64,000 nucleotides of DNA from Vreelandella glaciei (lineage in GTDB: Bacteria > Pseudomonadota > Gammaproteobacteria > Pseudomonadales > Halomonadaceae): assembly GCF_013415125.1 (NCBI RefSeq), contig NZ_JACCDE010000008.1, positions 62,001 through 126,000 on the forward strand, given 5' to 3'. The notes below the pieces were generated by a model. It saw nothing but the letters and a program-made list of their open reading frames with translations. It had not been told where the DNA came from and searched no databases. Position 1 is the stretch's first letter. Each line of letters starts with the position of its first letter. The translations under genes and the position numbers were made by a program. Below are positions 51,154-60,493 of this stretch, in pieces.

Positions 51154-51917
51154 ATGGATGTCCTTGCCGACGGCAGGCCACTTAGTAACTCCGTACACGG
51201 GCCGCTAAGGCCTGACAATATCGTGGTGTAAGGCTTGGCATCACCGTTCACGTGTGAGATGGGCAGATTCAGTCGGATCAGGCCTTCCAGGAGAATTACC
51301 CCGCTTGAGATGCCATCGAGGAGCGGCACAGGAACCAGTGGTTGTAAGCGACGCTGGAGGCCCGTCATTGAAGCGCCCGCAAGCACCACGGCCTCGCTGC
51401 CTTCATTTACGACCAGGTCCATGATAGCTGCGTGAAGGGCAACCTCGCTGTCTACGGGAGCGGCGTGATGCGTTTGTACCGTGGCCTCAATAGCACGTAG
51501 CCCGGCAAGCCGTTCACGCAAGCCATAGTTCAAAATGCGTTCACGATAAAGGGGAAGGGTATTGCGATCCGGCATCACCACGCCGAACCGGTTGCCGATA
51601 AGGCACGCCTGCCAGCAGGCAGCCTCGGTCATCCCAACCACTGGAACACTCAGTACTTCACGCAGGGCTTCCACGGCCGTATCCAGTGAAATCGCCACCA
51701 GAACGGCGTCATAAGGGGCTTGATGGTGTGCCACGGCATCCAGAACAGCATGACCGGCGATAACGTTACTGGCCCGATCCGAGACCAGATCTGCACCGAA
51801 GCGGGCTGTTACCGCACTGATCTGAACATTGGCCCCCGCATGACGTTCGGCCTCGGCCAGCAGTTTTTGGGTAACCGTTTTGGAGGTGTTGCCATTGACG
51901 AGCAGCAGCCGAGTCAT
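51150..51917 (-). CDS. Asp/Glu/hydantoin racemase-family protein lacking both catalytic Cys
   Basis: This is a 255-aa protein with the hydantoin-racemase fold: LLLVNGNTS at the N-terminus, VPVVGMTEAA and DGISSGVILLEGL. In hydantoin racemases Cys76 and Cys181 exchange the proton. Aligned here they are Ile76 (LVAISLDTA) and Gly181 (VVLAGASM). It is therefore unlikely to be a classical racemase; it may be a lyase, isomerase or binding protein. It overlaps both neighbours by four bases (ATGA). Confidence 0.82.
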   Translation of the reverse strand: MTRLLLVNGNTSKTVTQKLLAEAERHAGANVQISAVTARFGADLVSDRASNVIAGHAVLDAVAHHQAPYDAVLVAISLDTAVEALREVLSVPVVGMTEAACWQACLIGNRFGVVMPDRNTLPLYRERILNYGLRERLAGLRAIEATVQTHHAAPVDSEVALHAAIMDLVVNEGSEAVVLAGASMTGLQRRLQPLVPVPLLDGISSGVILLEGLIRLNLPISHVNGDAKPYTTILSGLSGPCTELLSGLPSARTSI

Positions 51918-52858
51918 TGTCTGACTCCCGCTTCGAAAGGCGACGGCGGCGGGCAATGTCGCAGCCAGTGCTGGGCTATCTGTTCACGGGTGGCATACCA
52001 GATAGGTAGCCCATGCAGGCTTGCGAATAGGTCGCGAAGGCCATCAATGCGTCCAGGGCGACCAATGATACGAGTATGCAAGCCAATGGTGAGCATGCGC
52101 GGTGCCTGTTCTCCTTCACGCAGCAGGGCCTTCACGGCGTCCATCACATAGTCATGAAAATCGCGCCCGCGATGAAAGCTATGGTTGACGAAGAAGCGCA
52201 TGTCATTGGTATCGAATGCGTAGGGGAGTACTAGGTGGGCGCGTTCGCCATGTGTGACGTAATAAGGCAGGTCATCGTTGTAAGCGTCGCTGTCGTAGAG
52301 GAAACCGCCATGCTCTATCAATAGACGGCGCGTCTGGACGGACGGGGAAGATTTGGTATGCCAGCCCACCGGCGCGTTGCCAGCAATATGTTGGAAGGTC
52401 GCCATGCAGCGGTCGATTAAGGCACGTTCCTCCGGTTCCGACATTCCAGCGTGGGATTCCCAACGCCATCCATGACAGCAGAGTTCATCGCCGCGCTGTC
52501 GTGCATAGGCCGCCACCCAAGGAGTCGCCTCGAGGGCGCGGGCACAGACATTCAAGGTGACGGGCACACCGGCTTCCTCAAAGGCTGACATGACGCGCCA
52601 ATAACCGGCACGAGTGCCATACTCGAAGTGACTCTCCATACACAGGTCTGGAGCGTCCTTGATTTGGCACTGCACCTCATGCGTGTCCTCGTTGCTTGGG
52701 TCGCCCGCACGCAGACTAAATTCGGCACCTTCTTCCAGATTGAGCACGAAGGAGAGCGCTAGTCGAGCGTTATTGGGCCATTCAATACGAGGTGGCGAGG
52801 CGCCGTAGCCAAAAAAATCCCGTTCGATGAGTAAGGGTAAGCGTGTCTCCATACTCAT
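51914..52858 (-). CDS. Polysaccharide-deacetylase-family hydrolase (PuuE allantoinase-like)
   Basis: This is a 314-aa NodB-fold protein. Opening RDFFGYGASPPRIEWPNNARLALSFVLNLEEGAE is typical of the PuuE group, which opens allantoin without the usual metal amidohydrolase fold. CHGWRWESHAG and GWHTKSSPSVQTRRLL follow. ATG 52858 overlaps the upstream amidase stop (ATGA). Allantoinase or another cyclic-ureide/amide hydrolase is likely, chitin deacetylation is not. Confidence 0.85.
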   Translation of the reverse strand: MSMETRLPLLIERDFFGYGASPPRIEWPNNARLALSFVLNLEEGAEFSLRAGDPSNEDTHEVQCQIKDAPDLCMESHFEYGTRAGYWRVMSAFEEAGVPVTLNVCARALEATPWVAAYARQRGDELCCHGWRWESHAGMSEPEERALIDRCMATFQHIAGNAPVGWHTKSSPSVQTRRLLIEHGGFLYDSDAYNDDLPYYVTHGERAHLVLPYAFDTNDMRFFVNHSFHRGRDFHDYVMDAVKALLREGEQAPRMLTIGLHTRIIGRPGRIDGLRDLFASLHGLPIWYATREQIAQHWLRHCPPPSPFEAGVRQ

Positions 52859-54249
52859 CGCTCCCACAGGTCGGCGTAGCGTGCTTTCCAAGGAGCAAGG
52901 CGCTGGTAGCGCTGCGCCAAGTCGAGCAGTAGGTGTTCCGACTGCCAGGGGCCGATTAGTTGCAGCCCGATAGGCAGGCCTTCATGCGACGGCTCGACCG
53001 GTAGGTTGATGGCAGGATTGCCTGCGGCATTCACCCAGCCAGTGAACACTGCATGTCCCCGCGGGCCGACGGGCTGGCCGTCGATGGTCGGCGGGTAGGC
53101 TTGGCTGGCAGGCCAGGAAAGGGCGGCGATGCTGGGCATCAGCAACATGTCTGTGCTGGTGAAAAGCGTATCCACCTGGCGGCGCAGGCAAGATACAACG
53201 TCCAGAGTGTGCCACAACCGGCTGGCCGGCAGACGGGCACCTGCGTTGGCCATGTCTTGGTACTTAGGGGAAGCATGTTCCAGCCAGGTGGGATGAGTCT
53301 CGGCGAGGTGCGCTAGGCCAATCTGCCCGACTTCGCTCCAGATTTCGTTAAGCGCTGCTAACTCCAGTGGGAGTGTATCGAACACGACCTCTAGGCCCAT
53401 ACGGGAGAACGTGGTTGCTGCCTTTTCAACATGTCGACGTATCTGGGGATCGACAGGGCAGCCCGGCAGCGAGGAGACACACAAGACGCGTGATGCCGTG
53501 GTTCGCCGCCCAGAGTGTTCCATCCATGATTGGCGGTCCTCTAGACAGGCGCCTTCTAGAACATTCAGCATTAGGGCGGCATCTTCAACACAGCGCGCCA
53601 AGGGGCCAGCTACCTCGAAATCGAGCAATATCTGAGGAAATCCATCGGCCCTGGGAACCGTTCCAATGGATGGTTTTAGCCCAACCAGCCCACAATGGGC
53701 AGCAGGACGCCTGATCGATCCGCCGCCGTCTGTGCCTAACGCCAGCGGCCCGATGCCAGCTGCGACGGCGGCAGCAGCCCCGCCGCTTGACCCGCCCGGC
53801 GTCAACGCAGGGGCCCAAGGGCTTCCCGTCACGCCATATACCGGGTTGTCGGTATAGCCTTCTAAGGTGAATTCTGGCGCGTTCGTCTTGGCGAATAGCA
53901 CCGCCCCGGCCTGGCGTAGCCTGGCAACGGGCAACTCGTCGTGGTCTGGTATCCAGTGGCGTAGGGCGGTCGTGCCCCAGGTTGCGGGTACGCCTGCCAG
54001 CAAAAGATTGTCCTTGATGCTGATGGGCACTCCGTCCAGCGGGCTCAGTGGCCTTCCCTCGATATAACGTAAGCTGCTGCGTTCGGCGGCTTCCTGAGCA
54101 TCGTCGGCGAGGGCGATGACCGCATTGAGCCCTGGGTTAACGGCTTCCAAACGTTCGAGAACCGAATCAAGGGCCTCCTTCGGTGACCACTGTTTAGCGC
54201 GAAAGCCAGCGACCAGCTCCGTTGCCGTGCATTGCCAGAGTGCCGTCAT
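52855..54249 (-). CDS. Amidase-signature enzyme (1st of three)
   Basis: This is a 464-aa amidase with Lys79 (SIKDN), Ser154 (PGGSSGG) and Ser178 (GGSIRRPA). ATG 54249 overlaps the DctM stop (ATGA), so the enzyme is translated together with the importer. It resembles the second amidase of the operon in its signature region; the two probably arose by old duplication and may act on successive amide bonds. Confidence 0.92.
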   Translation of the reverse strand: MTALWQCTATELVAGFRAKQWSPKEALDSVLERLEAVNPGLNAVIALADDAQEAAERSSLRYIEGRPLSPLDGVPISIKDNLLLAGVPATWGTTALRHWIPDHDELPVARLRQAGAVLFAKTNAPEFTLEGYTDNPVYGVTGSPWAPALTPGGSSGGAAAAVAAGIGPLALGTDGGGSIRRPAAHCGLVGLKPSIGTVPRADGFPQILLDFEVAGPLARCVEDAALMLNVLEGACLEDRQSWMEHSGRRTTASRVLCVSSLPGCPVDPQIRRHVEKAATTFSRMGLEVVFDTLPLELAALNEIWSEVGQIGLAHLAETHPTWLEHASPKYQDMANAGARLPASRLWHTLDVVSCLRRQVDTLFTSTDMLLMPSIAALSWPASQAYPPTIDGQPVGPRGHAVFTGWVNAAGNPAINLPVEPSHEGLPIGLQLIGPWQSEHLLLDLAQRYQRLAPWKARYADLWER

Positions 54250-55544
54250 CGCATCATCTCCGGGAGCCACGTCACAATCGCCGGTACGGCGATAATTAAG
54301 CCCGCAAACAACAACATCAGTAGTACGTAAGGGAAGGCACCTTTCATAACGCCGCTGATACTTCCATTGTCTGGGCGAATACCATGCACGACGAATAGGT
54401 TCATGCCGACCGGCGGGGTAATAAGACCCAATTCACACATTAAGACGACAAAAATACCGAACCAGATTGGGTCGATACCCAGCGCCAGCGCCATGGGGTA
54501 GGTAATCGGAATGGTGGCTACCTGCATGGACAGCACATCCATGAACATGCCCAGCACGAGATAGAACACCACAAGCGCCAGCAGGAACATAACCGGTGTT
54601 AGGCCCAGGGAGGTGACCCAACTCGACATGGTACTGGCCACACCCGTCAAGCTGATGGTTAGGTTAAGAATGAAGGCGGCAGTGATAATCAGCAAAATCA
54701 TACCGGTTACCCGGGCCGTTTGGATGAAACAGGTGCGCAGGGTGGTCCACGTCAGCTTGCGCTTGAGCCCGGCAAAGATAAGGGCTGTCACCACACCGAG
54801 GGCGGCAGACTCCGTGGCGGTGGCGAGGCCGCTGTAAATACTGCCCATGACAATAAAGAACACAACCAACGGGGGAATCAGGTCAACAGAGGCACTGAGC
54901 CGTTCTCGCCAGCTGTAGTTTGCTTCTTTGTCTTCATGGCGGGTTCGCATGAGGCTGGACACGGCAATGTAGGCCATGAAAAGCAGGGTCAGCGTGATTC
55001 CCGGGATGATGCCCGCCATGAACAATTGGCCAATGGAGGTATTGGTGAGTGAGCCATAGACAATCAAGTTGACGCTCGGTGGGATCAATATCCCCAAAGC
55101 CCCACCAGCGGCCAATGAGCCTAGTGATTGATTAATGGGATAACGGCGTTCATTTAACGATGGCAAGGCCACTGTGCCGACGGTCGCGGCAGTGGCGACT
55201 GAGGAGCCGGAGGTCGCCGCGAATAGAGCACAAGTACCGATGTTGGAATGCAGTAGCCCGCCTGGCAGACGCCCAAGCCATATCGATAATGAGCGATACA
55301 TGCCATCGGCAATGCCTGCACGTAGCAGAATCTCACCGAGCAGCACGAATAGCGGTATGGATGTCAGCAGACTGTCGTTCTGTACTCCCCACACTACCGG
55401 AGAGATGGAGTTCATAAAGGGGAGGCCGTAGGCCATGATGCCACCAATGATACCAATGGCGGCCATCGATACGGCAATCGGCAGGCCCAAGAGCATCATG
55501 GCGACCATCAGCGCGAAGGCAATGAAGATGTAGTCCAAGCTCAT
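54246..55544 (-). CDS. TRAP transporter large permease subunit (DctM)
   Basis: This 432-aa membrane carrier has about 12 segments. Signatures are FAATSGSSVATAATVGTVALPSL and ELGLITPPVGMNLFVVHGI. It overlaps DctQ before it and the amidase after it by four bases each. Confidence 0.94.
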   Translation of the reverse strand: MSLDYIFIAFALMVAMMLLGLPIAVSMAAIGIIGGIMAYGLPFMNSISPVVWGVQNDSLLTSIPLFVLLGEILLRAGIADGMYRSLSIWLGRLPGGLLHSNIGTCALFAATSGSSVATAATVGTVALPSLNERRYPINQSLGSLAAGGALGILIPPSVNLIVYGSLTNTSIGQLFMAGIIPGITLTLLFMAYIAVSSLMRTRHEDKEANYSWRERLSASVDLIPPLVVFFIVMGSIYSGLATATESAALGVVTALIFAGLKRKLTWTTLRTCFIQTARVTGMILLIITAAFILNLTISLTGVASTMSSWVTSLGLTPVMFLLALVVFYLVLGMFMDVLSMQVATIPITYPMALALGIDPIWFGIFVVLMCELGLITPPVGMNLFVVHGIRPDNGSISGVMKGAFPYVLLMLLFAGLIIAVPAIVTWLPEMMR

Positions 55545-56116
55545 AGCGACGGACCTCGCTGCCGTTGTGATGCACTATCCAACTCATCCTCCAATTCCTG
55601 TTTGGCGCTCTTGGGCTGGTACTCCTCGTCAAGACGGGCAAGCTTACCGCTGATAAGCAGCCATAGACTTTTCACAGCCAAGCCAATAGCCGCCAGCATG
55701 AAAATGGCCTGTCCGATATACCAAATGCTCTGAGGGTAGATGAGGGGCGTTGCCCAGGACGTCTGGGCAACGCTGCGATAGGCCAAGGTGTCTCCGATGA
55801 CGTTCCAGGCCAGGTAGCCCAACAGGCCAGCGAAGCTGGCCATCAGGATGCTTGATAAGCAGTTGAGTACTGCCCTGAACAAGCGTGGCAGTCGTTCGTG
55901 GATGATATCAATTCGAATGTGATTGCGACCAAACAGCGCCAGGGTGAACGACAGTGTGGCGCCCACCGCCAAGGCATAGCCGCCCAATTCATGGGAGCCC
56001 TGAAGGGAGAACCCGAAGAGCTTACGCAGTAGTACCTCCAGCGTTATCAGCACCGAGAGGGCGAGGAAAATGGCACCGAAGATAACGGCCAGCATGTTTT
56101 CGAGTCGCTCGATCAT
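55541..56116 (-). CDS. TRAP transporter small permease subunit (DctQ)
   Basis: This is a 191-aa protein with four membrane segments; the conserved block is QGSHELGGYALAVGATLSFTLALFGRNHIRIDI. Its charged C-terminal tail (EEYQPKSAKQELEDELD) is longer than usual. It is the second gene of the operon, 18 bases after the binding protein. Confidence 0.9.
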   Translation of the reverse strand: MIERLENMLAVIFGAIFLALSVLITLEVLLRKLFGFSLQGSHELGGYALAVGATLSFTLALFGRNHIRIDIIHERLPRLFRAVLNCLSSILMASFAGLLGYLAWNVIGDTLAYRSVAQTSWATPLIYPQSIWYIGQAIFMLAAIGLAVKSLWLLISGKLARLDEEYQPKSAKQELEDELDSASQRQRGPSL

Positions 56117-56134
56117 GAAAGGCTCCTTATTGGA

Positions 56135-57184
56135 TTACTCGAGACCGATGACCGGTCCAACGTTGGCTTCCCAGTTTGCCGAGCAATCTGGATTCGCCTG
56201 ATCACAGATATCAGCCCAGGTCGGCAGCGAAATGTTCAGGAGGGCCTCACGCACTTGAGCAAGGTCAGCTTCCGTTGGTTCGACATTAACGAGATCGTAT
56301 TCAGTGCCGGTTTCACATGGCTGCTGGCCGCTGTTGCAGTTAAGTGCATCGTTGTAGAGCGATTCTGAGTACTCCCAGATCTCATCGTTGAGCTCGTTGA
56401 AAGCGGTTTGAAGGGTTTCTTGCTGATTGCTATCCAACTGATTCCAGGCCTTGAGGGAAATGGCATAACCGTTCATGGCGCTGCCCATGCCAAGCGTCAG
56501 CTGATGCGTAGTGACCTCTGGCCAGCCGGCTGAGTTGGCGGAGCTAGGGCCTGTGATGGCACAGTCGACGGCGCCAAGCGACAATGATTGATGAACCTCT
56601 GGAAAGCTCATCGGCACGGCTGTGGCGCCAACTGACTCAACGAATTTGGCGAGGTTTTGGTCGTAGACGCGAACCTTTAGCCCCTCGATATCAGAGAAGC
56701 TGGAAACGGGCGCATCACAAAACAGAATTTGCGGACCGAACGGCCAAGCACCGAGAAGCTTAACGTCAAAGCTTTCCTGAAGTTGCTCGTCAAGCACCGG
56801 TAAGTAGGCATCTGTAACCGTTCGAGCCGTAGCGTAATCAGGGTTCAGGCCAACCAGATCAAGGCCGGTCAGGACCGGTGCATCTCGCGAGTTGGGTGAC
56901 ATTCGCAGCGAAACGAGATCGAAAAGCCCCGCTTTCATAATGCGCAACTGCTCGGTATCTTTGATGCCAGTCGTGTCGACAGGCTGATAATTGATTTCAA
57001 TGGGTAACCCAGTGCGTTCAGCAAAGTTCTCGAAGAACGGCTGCTCTTTCTGGCTCTGTATCTTTCCTGTCGCAAGGGGTTGGCCGAGCACTTTCCACTG
57101 AATAGTGTTTTCTTGCGCGGCGGCCGAGCCGATGAGTGAAACTGACATTAAGCCAGCGGCAAGGAGAGTAGGTAGTCGTTGCAT
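56135..57184 (-). CDS. TRAP transporter substrate-binding protein (DctP family)
   Basis: This is a 349-aa periplasmic receptor with signal peptide ending IGSAAAQ. LKVRVYDQNLAKFVESVGATAVPMSFPEVHQSLSLG-type Arg motif (split at LKVRVYD and ATAVPM) is that of DctP proteins. Unusually, four Cys (NCNSGQQPC, CDQANPDC) lie in the last 80 residues and could form disulfides. It is the first gene of the catabolic operon and divergent from the GntR gene. Confidence 0.92.
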   Translation of the reverse strand: MQRLPTLLAAGLMSVSLIGSAAAQENTIQWKVLGQPLATGKIQSQKEQPFFENFAERTGLPIEINYQPVDTTGIKDTEQLRIMKAGLFDLVSLRMSPNSRDAPVLTGLDLVGLNPDYATARTVTDAYLPVLDEQLQESFDVKLLGAWPFGPQILFCDAPVSSFSDIEGLKVRVYDQNLAKFVESVGATAVPMSFPEVHQSLSLGAVDCAITGPSSANSAGWPEVTTHQLTLGMGSAMNGYAISLKAWNQLDSNQQETLQTAFNELNDEIWEYSESLYNDALNCNSGQQPCETGTEYDLVNVEPTEADLAQVREALLNISLPTWADICDQANPDCSANWEANVGPVIGLE

Positions 57185-57235
57185 CTTGTCGTTCTCCAGT
57201 AGAGGGGATAGATGTTGTCAGATATTGCTTCAGAT

Positions 57236-57257
57236 TGAGAACAATCATGAGAACAAT
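57236..57257. promoter_or_regulatory. Direct repeat in the TRAP/GntR divergent spacer
   Basis: TGAGAACAAT occurs at 57236-57245 and again at 57248-57257, a 12-base period. It lies 52 bases upstream of the TRAP operon start and may be a regulator site or promoter element. Confidence 0.4.
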
Positions 57258-57373
57258 AAACGATGTATTGCATGTTATGTGCCAACTGAACGACAAGCGC
57301 CGCGCATTACTGATTTATATTGTCTATGAACGGCTAAAGTCAGAGAATGAGCAGGCGAGATGTGAGGCTTTCT

Positions 57374-57399
57374 GGTGCATTCAGGCGTCGATATGCACC
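57374..57399. promoter_or_regulatory. Inverted repeat in the TRAP/GntR divergent spacer
   Basis: GGTGCAT (57374-57380) and ATGCACC (57393-57399) form a 7-bp dyad with a 12-base spacer in the middle of the 319-base spacer (57185-57503). The half-sites are in the opposite orientation to NtrC sites. It is a candidate operator for the adjacent GntR protein. Confidence 0.4.
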
Positions 57400-57503
57400 A
57401 TTCAATGGCAAAGATATTATTTTTGAGCCTTGTCTTTAAGTTGTTCGACGCAATGTTGTTGAGCGCTGTAAACTGAATCTGTACACAATATTGGAAACTA
57501 AAA

Positions 57504-58187
57504 ATGCAAAATATGGAGGCTGGAAAGCCCACCATCGAAAGCATCGCTGAGCGCATCAATAACGCTGTGATGGAGCATCGGCTGGCGCCAGGCAGCAAGC
57601 TTTCCGAAACACGCATGGCGGCCGCCTTCAATGTCAGCCGTACCAAAATTCGCCAGGTGCTTGCTGTCCTGGCCAAGAAGGGGCTAGTCGAGGTATATCC
57701 CAATCGAGGTGCCTTCATCGCTAGCCCTACTGTGCAGGAGGCCCAAGAGCTCTTTGCGACTCGCCGGTTACTTGAGCCTGAAATTATCCGCAATGTAATT
57801 GCACAGGCGCAAAAGGCCGACCTGAAGCGGCTACATGAGCACCTCGATAAAGAGAAGACCGCTCGCCAGCAGAAGAATCGTCGGGCCATTATTCGTCTTT
57901 CTGGCGATTTTCATCTCCTACTGGCGCGGATCTCGGGGAATCGTTATGTCGAAAGCATGATGGGGGAATTGTGCCCGCTGACCTGCTTGATTATTGCTAT
58001 GTACGACCTGCCTCAAACCCCCGCTTGTCCCGAAGACGATCATGATAGGATCGTGGCAGCCATTGAGAGGCGTGATGAAAAGGCCGCCATTGAGCTTATG
58101 CTGCATCACTTAGAACATATTGAGAGTGCGCTGCACCTGACGAGTAACCACCGCGACGATGTAGACTGGGATCAAATCCTTGGTTGA
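57504..58187 (+). CDS. GntR-family (FCD) regulator of the catabolic locus
   Basis: This is a 227-aa regulator with N-terminal winged helix (SKLSETRMAAAFNVSRTKIRQVLAVLAKKGLVE) and FCD domain with probable metal ligands (SGDFHLLLA, EDDHDRIV, MLHHLEH). It is divergent from the TRAP-amidase operon and first of a plus-strand group with the hydantoinase, so it probably controls both directions. The ATG at 57504 is followed by another in-frame ATG at 57513. Confidence 0.9.
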   Translation: MQNMEAGKPTIESIAERINNAVMEHRLAPGSKLSETRMAAAFNVSRTKIRQVLAVLAKKGLVEVYPNRGAFIASPTVQEAQELFATRRLLEPEIIRNVIAQAQKADLKRLHEHLDKEKTARQQKNRRAIIRLSGDFHLLLARISGNRYVESMMGELCPLTCLIIAMYDLPQTPACPEDDHDRIVAAIERRDEKAAIELMLHHLEHIESALHLTSNHRDDVDWDQILG

Positions 58188-58326
58188 ATCTTTGCAGTAA
58201 TGAGATTCAGCTTGGCATGGTTTGTGCTTTATATTGTTAACAGTATTGTTTTCATAGTTGTTAACAAATTTTTTCTCGATGCGCTTCACAGCGGACCGGG
58301 TCTTAACCAGGAGCTAAGCCAAGTCC

Positions 58327-59058
58327 ATGTCTCAACCTCGCATTCGATTCGGTATCCTTACGCCTTCTTCCAATACCGCCTTAGAACCGCTGACCTGCGC
58401 GATGCTCGCCGATATCGAACCGGTGAGTGCTCACTTTTCCCGTTTTCGCGTCACTCAAATTTCGCTTGAGCCTGAGGCATTGGGCCAATTTGATGACCGT
58501 CCTATCCTCGCGGCTGCCAAGCTATTAGCCGATGCCAAGGTCGATGTGATCGGCTGGAGTGGCACCGCTGCGGGCTGGCTAGGATTTGAGCACGACATCG
58601 AACTCTGTAGGCGCATTGAGGAATCAACCAATATCCCGGCGACTTCTTCAATTCTGGCGCTTAACGAACGTCTTAAAGAAGACAACATTTCAAAGCTAGG
58701 GCTTGTATCACCCTACGTTGCCGATGTTCAGTCACGCATTATCGAGAATTACCAAGGTATCGGGATTAGCTGCGTTGCGGAGAGCCATCTCAACATCAGC
58801 GATAACTTTTCTTTTGCCGAGGTAAGCCAGGCTTGCTTAACCGATCAGGTCGAGACCGTGGCTAAAGCTTCTCCTCAAGCCATTGTCACTTACTGCACCA
58901 ACCTGAATGCTGCCCATCTGGTGACTGAATGGGAATCGAAATTAGGCATTCCGGTGCTGGATACGACGGCTACCGTCGTCTGGAAAATGCTGCGCATGAC
59001 GGGAGTCGATCCGAGGGAAGTCCGTGGTTGGGGCAGTTTGTTCAGGCAGGAGGCTTGA
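58327..59058 (+). CDS. Arylmalonate decarboxylase/maleate isomerase-like protein
   Basis: This is a 243-aa Asp/Glu-racemase-superfamily protein. The opening RFGILTPSSNTALEP is that of maleate isomerases and arylmalonate decarboxylases. Of the two catalytic Cys of maleate isomerase, the first is replaced (Ser78 in IGWSGTAAGW) and the second is kept (Cys190 in VTYCTNLNAAHLV). A single C-terminal Cys is the pattern of arylmalonate decarboxylase. Its stop is 2 bases before the hydantoinase ATG. Confidence 0.8.
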   Translation: MSQPRIRFGILTPSSNTALEPLTCAMLADIEPVSAHFSRFRVTQISLEPEALGQFDDRPILAAAKLLADAKVDVIGWSGTAAGWLGFEHDIELCRRIEESTNIPATSSILALNERLKEDNISKLGLVSPYVADVQSRIIENYQGIGISCVAESHLNISDNFSFAEVSQACLTDQVETVAKASPQAIVTYCTNLNAAHLVTEWESKLGIPVLDTTATVVWKMLRMTGVDPREVRGWGSLFRQEA

Positions 59059-59059
59059 T

Positions 59060-60493
59060 ATGGCGAACTTTGATTGCATCATTCGCAATGCTCGCTGTGC
59101 AACGGCGTCAGATGTGTTCGAGGCTGATATTGGCATCGTCGACGGTATTATCACTGCTCTAGGCAAAAAATTGAGTGGGGGTGAAAAAGAAATTGATGCT
59201 GGCGGACGATGGGTATTGCCTGGGGGTATCGATGGACATTGCCACTTTGACCAACCCACCGAAGATGGCACCGTCATGGCCGACGATTTTCTCTCCGGAA
59301 CGCGTTCGGCAGCCTGTGGGGGCACGACAACGGTTATTCCCTTTGCCCTGCAGCGTAAGGGGCAAAGCCTACGCGAGGCGGTGGAGGACTATCATCGCAG
59401 GGCAGAAGGTAAAGCCACGATTGATTATGCCTTCCATCTGATCGTGACCGACCCCACCCCCCATGTGCTAGACGAAGAATTGCCAGCGCTCATTGCAGAG
59501 GGCTATACCTCTTTTAAAATCTACATGACCTATGACGAGCTCAAGTTAGCTGATCGTCAAATTATCGATGTACTCGCGGTGGCGCGCGAGGAGGGCGCGC
59601 TGGTGATGGTTCATGCTGAAAATGCAGACTGCATTTCGTGGCTAACCGAACGTCTTCTTCGGGCAGGAAAGACCGCGCCACGCTATCACGCAGAATCACG
59701 TCCCATGCTCGCCGAACGAGAGGCGACTCATCGAGCTATTACATTCGCAGAGTTAGTCGATGTGCCAATTCTGATTGTCCACGTCTCAGGGCGAGAAGCT
59801 ATTGAGCAGATACGGTGGGCGCAAGGGAACGGTTTACGCATCTATGGCGAAACCTGCCCCCAGTATCTCTTTCTTACCGCTGAGGATCTAGGCGGCGAGG
59901 ATGACGTTGAAGGAGTTAAGTGTATTTGTAGTCCGCCCCCTCGAGATAAAGCTAATCAGAAGGTGGTTTGGGACGCATTAGAGTCGGGGGCCTTCCATGT
60001 GTTTTCGTCGGATCATGCCCCTTTCCGTTTTTCTGGTCATGATGGAAAGCTTGCCACGGGTAGCGCGCCTAGCTTTGATAAGGTAGCCAACGGAATTCCA
60101 GGCGTTGAGACACGTCTCGGCTTACTCTTTTCGCATGGTGTTGAAAAAGGGCGCATTGATATCAACCAGTTCGTTGCCCTGACATCAACGAACGTGGCCA
60201 AGATGTATGGGCTTTATCCGCGAAAGGGGACCATTGCGATTGGGGCGGATGCTGACTTGGTCATATGGGAAACAGGTGGCCAAAAAGTAATCAATAACAA
60301 CGATCTTCATCATAATGTTGATTACACCCCCTACGAAGGCATTGAGATTAATGCGTGGCCGCTCATTACGATGAGTCGAGGGCGCGTTGTGTGGCGCGAC
60401 GGCCAATACTTAGGCCAGCCTGATTTAGGTGAATTTCTACCTTGTGCTCGACCGGCCATGGCCACTCCGAAGCCCTTTTGGGAGGAACGTTGA
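59060..60493 (+). CDS. Dihydropyrimidinase/D-hydantoinase-type cyclic amidohydrolase
   Basis: This is a 477-aa metal amidohydrolase that opens cyclic imides or ureides. Ligands are His60 and His62 (GIDGHCHF), the carbamylated Lys153 (SFKIYMTYD), His185 (VHAEN), His241 (VHVSG) and Asp318 (FSSDHAPF). ATG 59060 has CAGGAGG in front; the frame opens earlier at 59024 inside the upstream gene. It shares its last base with the next ATG (TGATG). Substrate could be dihydropyrimidine, hydantoin or a cyclic imide. Confidence 0.92.
   Translation: MANFDCIIRNARCATASDVFEADIGIVDGIITALGKKLSGGEKEIDAGGRWVLPGGIDGHCHFDQPTEDGTVMADDFLSGTRSAACGGTTTVIPFALQRKGQSLREAVEDYHRRAEGKATIDYAFHLIVTDPTPHVLDEELPALIAEGYTSFKIYMTYDELKLADRQIIDVLAVAREEGALVMVHAENADCISWLTERLLRAGKTAPRYHAESRPMLAEREATHRAITFAELVDVPILIVHVSGREAIEQIRWAQGNGLRIYGETCPQYLFLTAEDLGGEDDVEGVKCICSPPPRDKANQKVVWDALESGAFHVFSSDHAPFRFSGHDGKLATGSAPSFDKVANGIPGVETRLGLLFSHGVEKGRIDINQFVALTSTNVAKMYGLYPRKGTIAIGADADLVIWETGGQKVINNNDLHHNVDYTPYEGIEINAWPLITMSRGRVVWRDGQYLGQPDLGEFLPCARPAMATPKPFWEER

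Noticed and set aside
48907-54249. Amidases as GatA of the Glu-tRNA amidotransferase
   Set aside because: No gatB or gatC is adjacent and all sit in catabolic operons with a TRAP importer.
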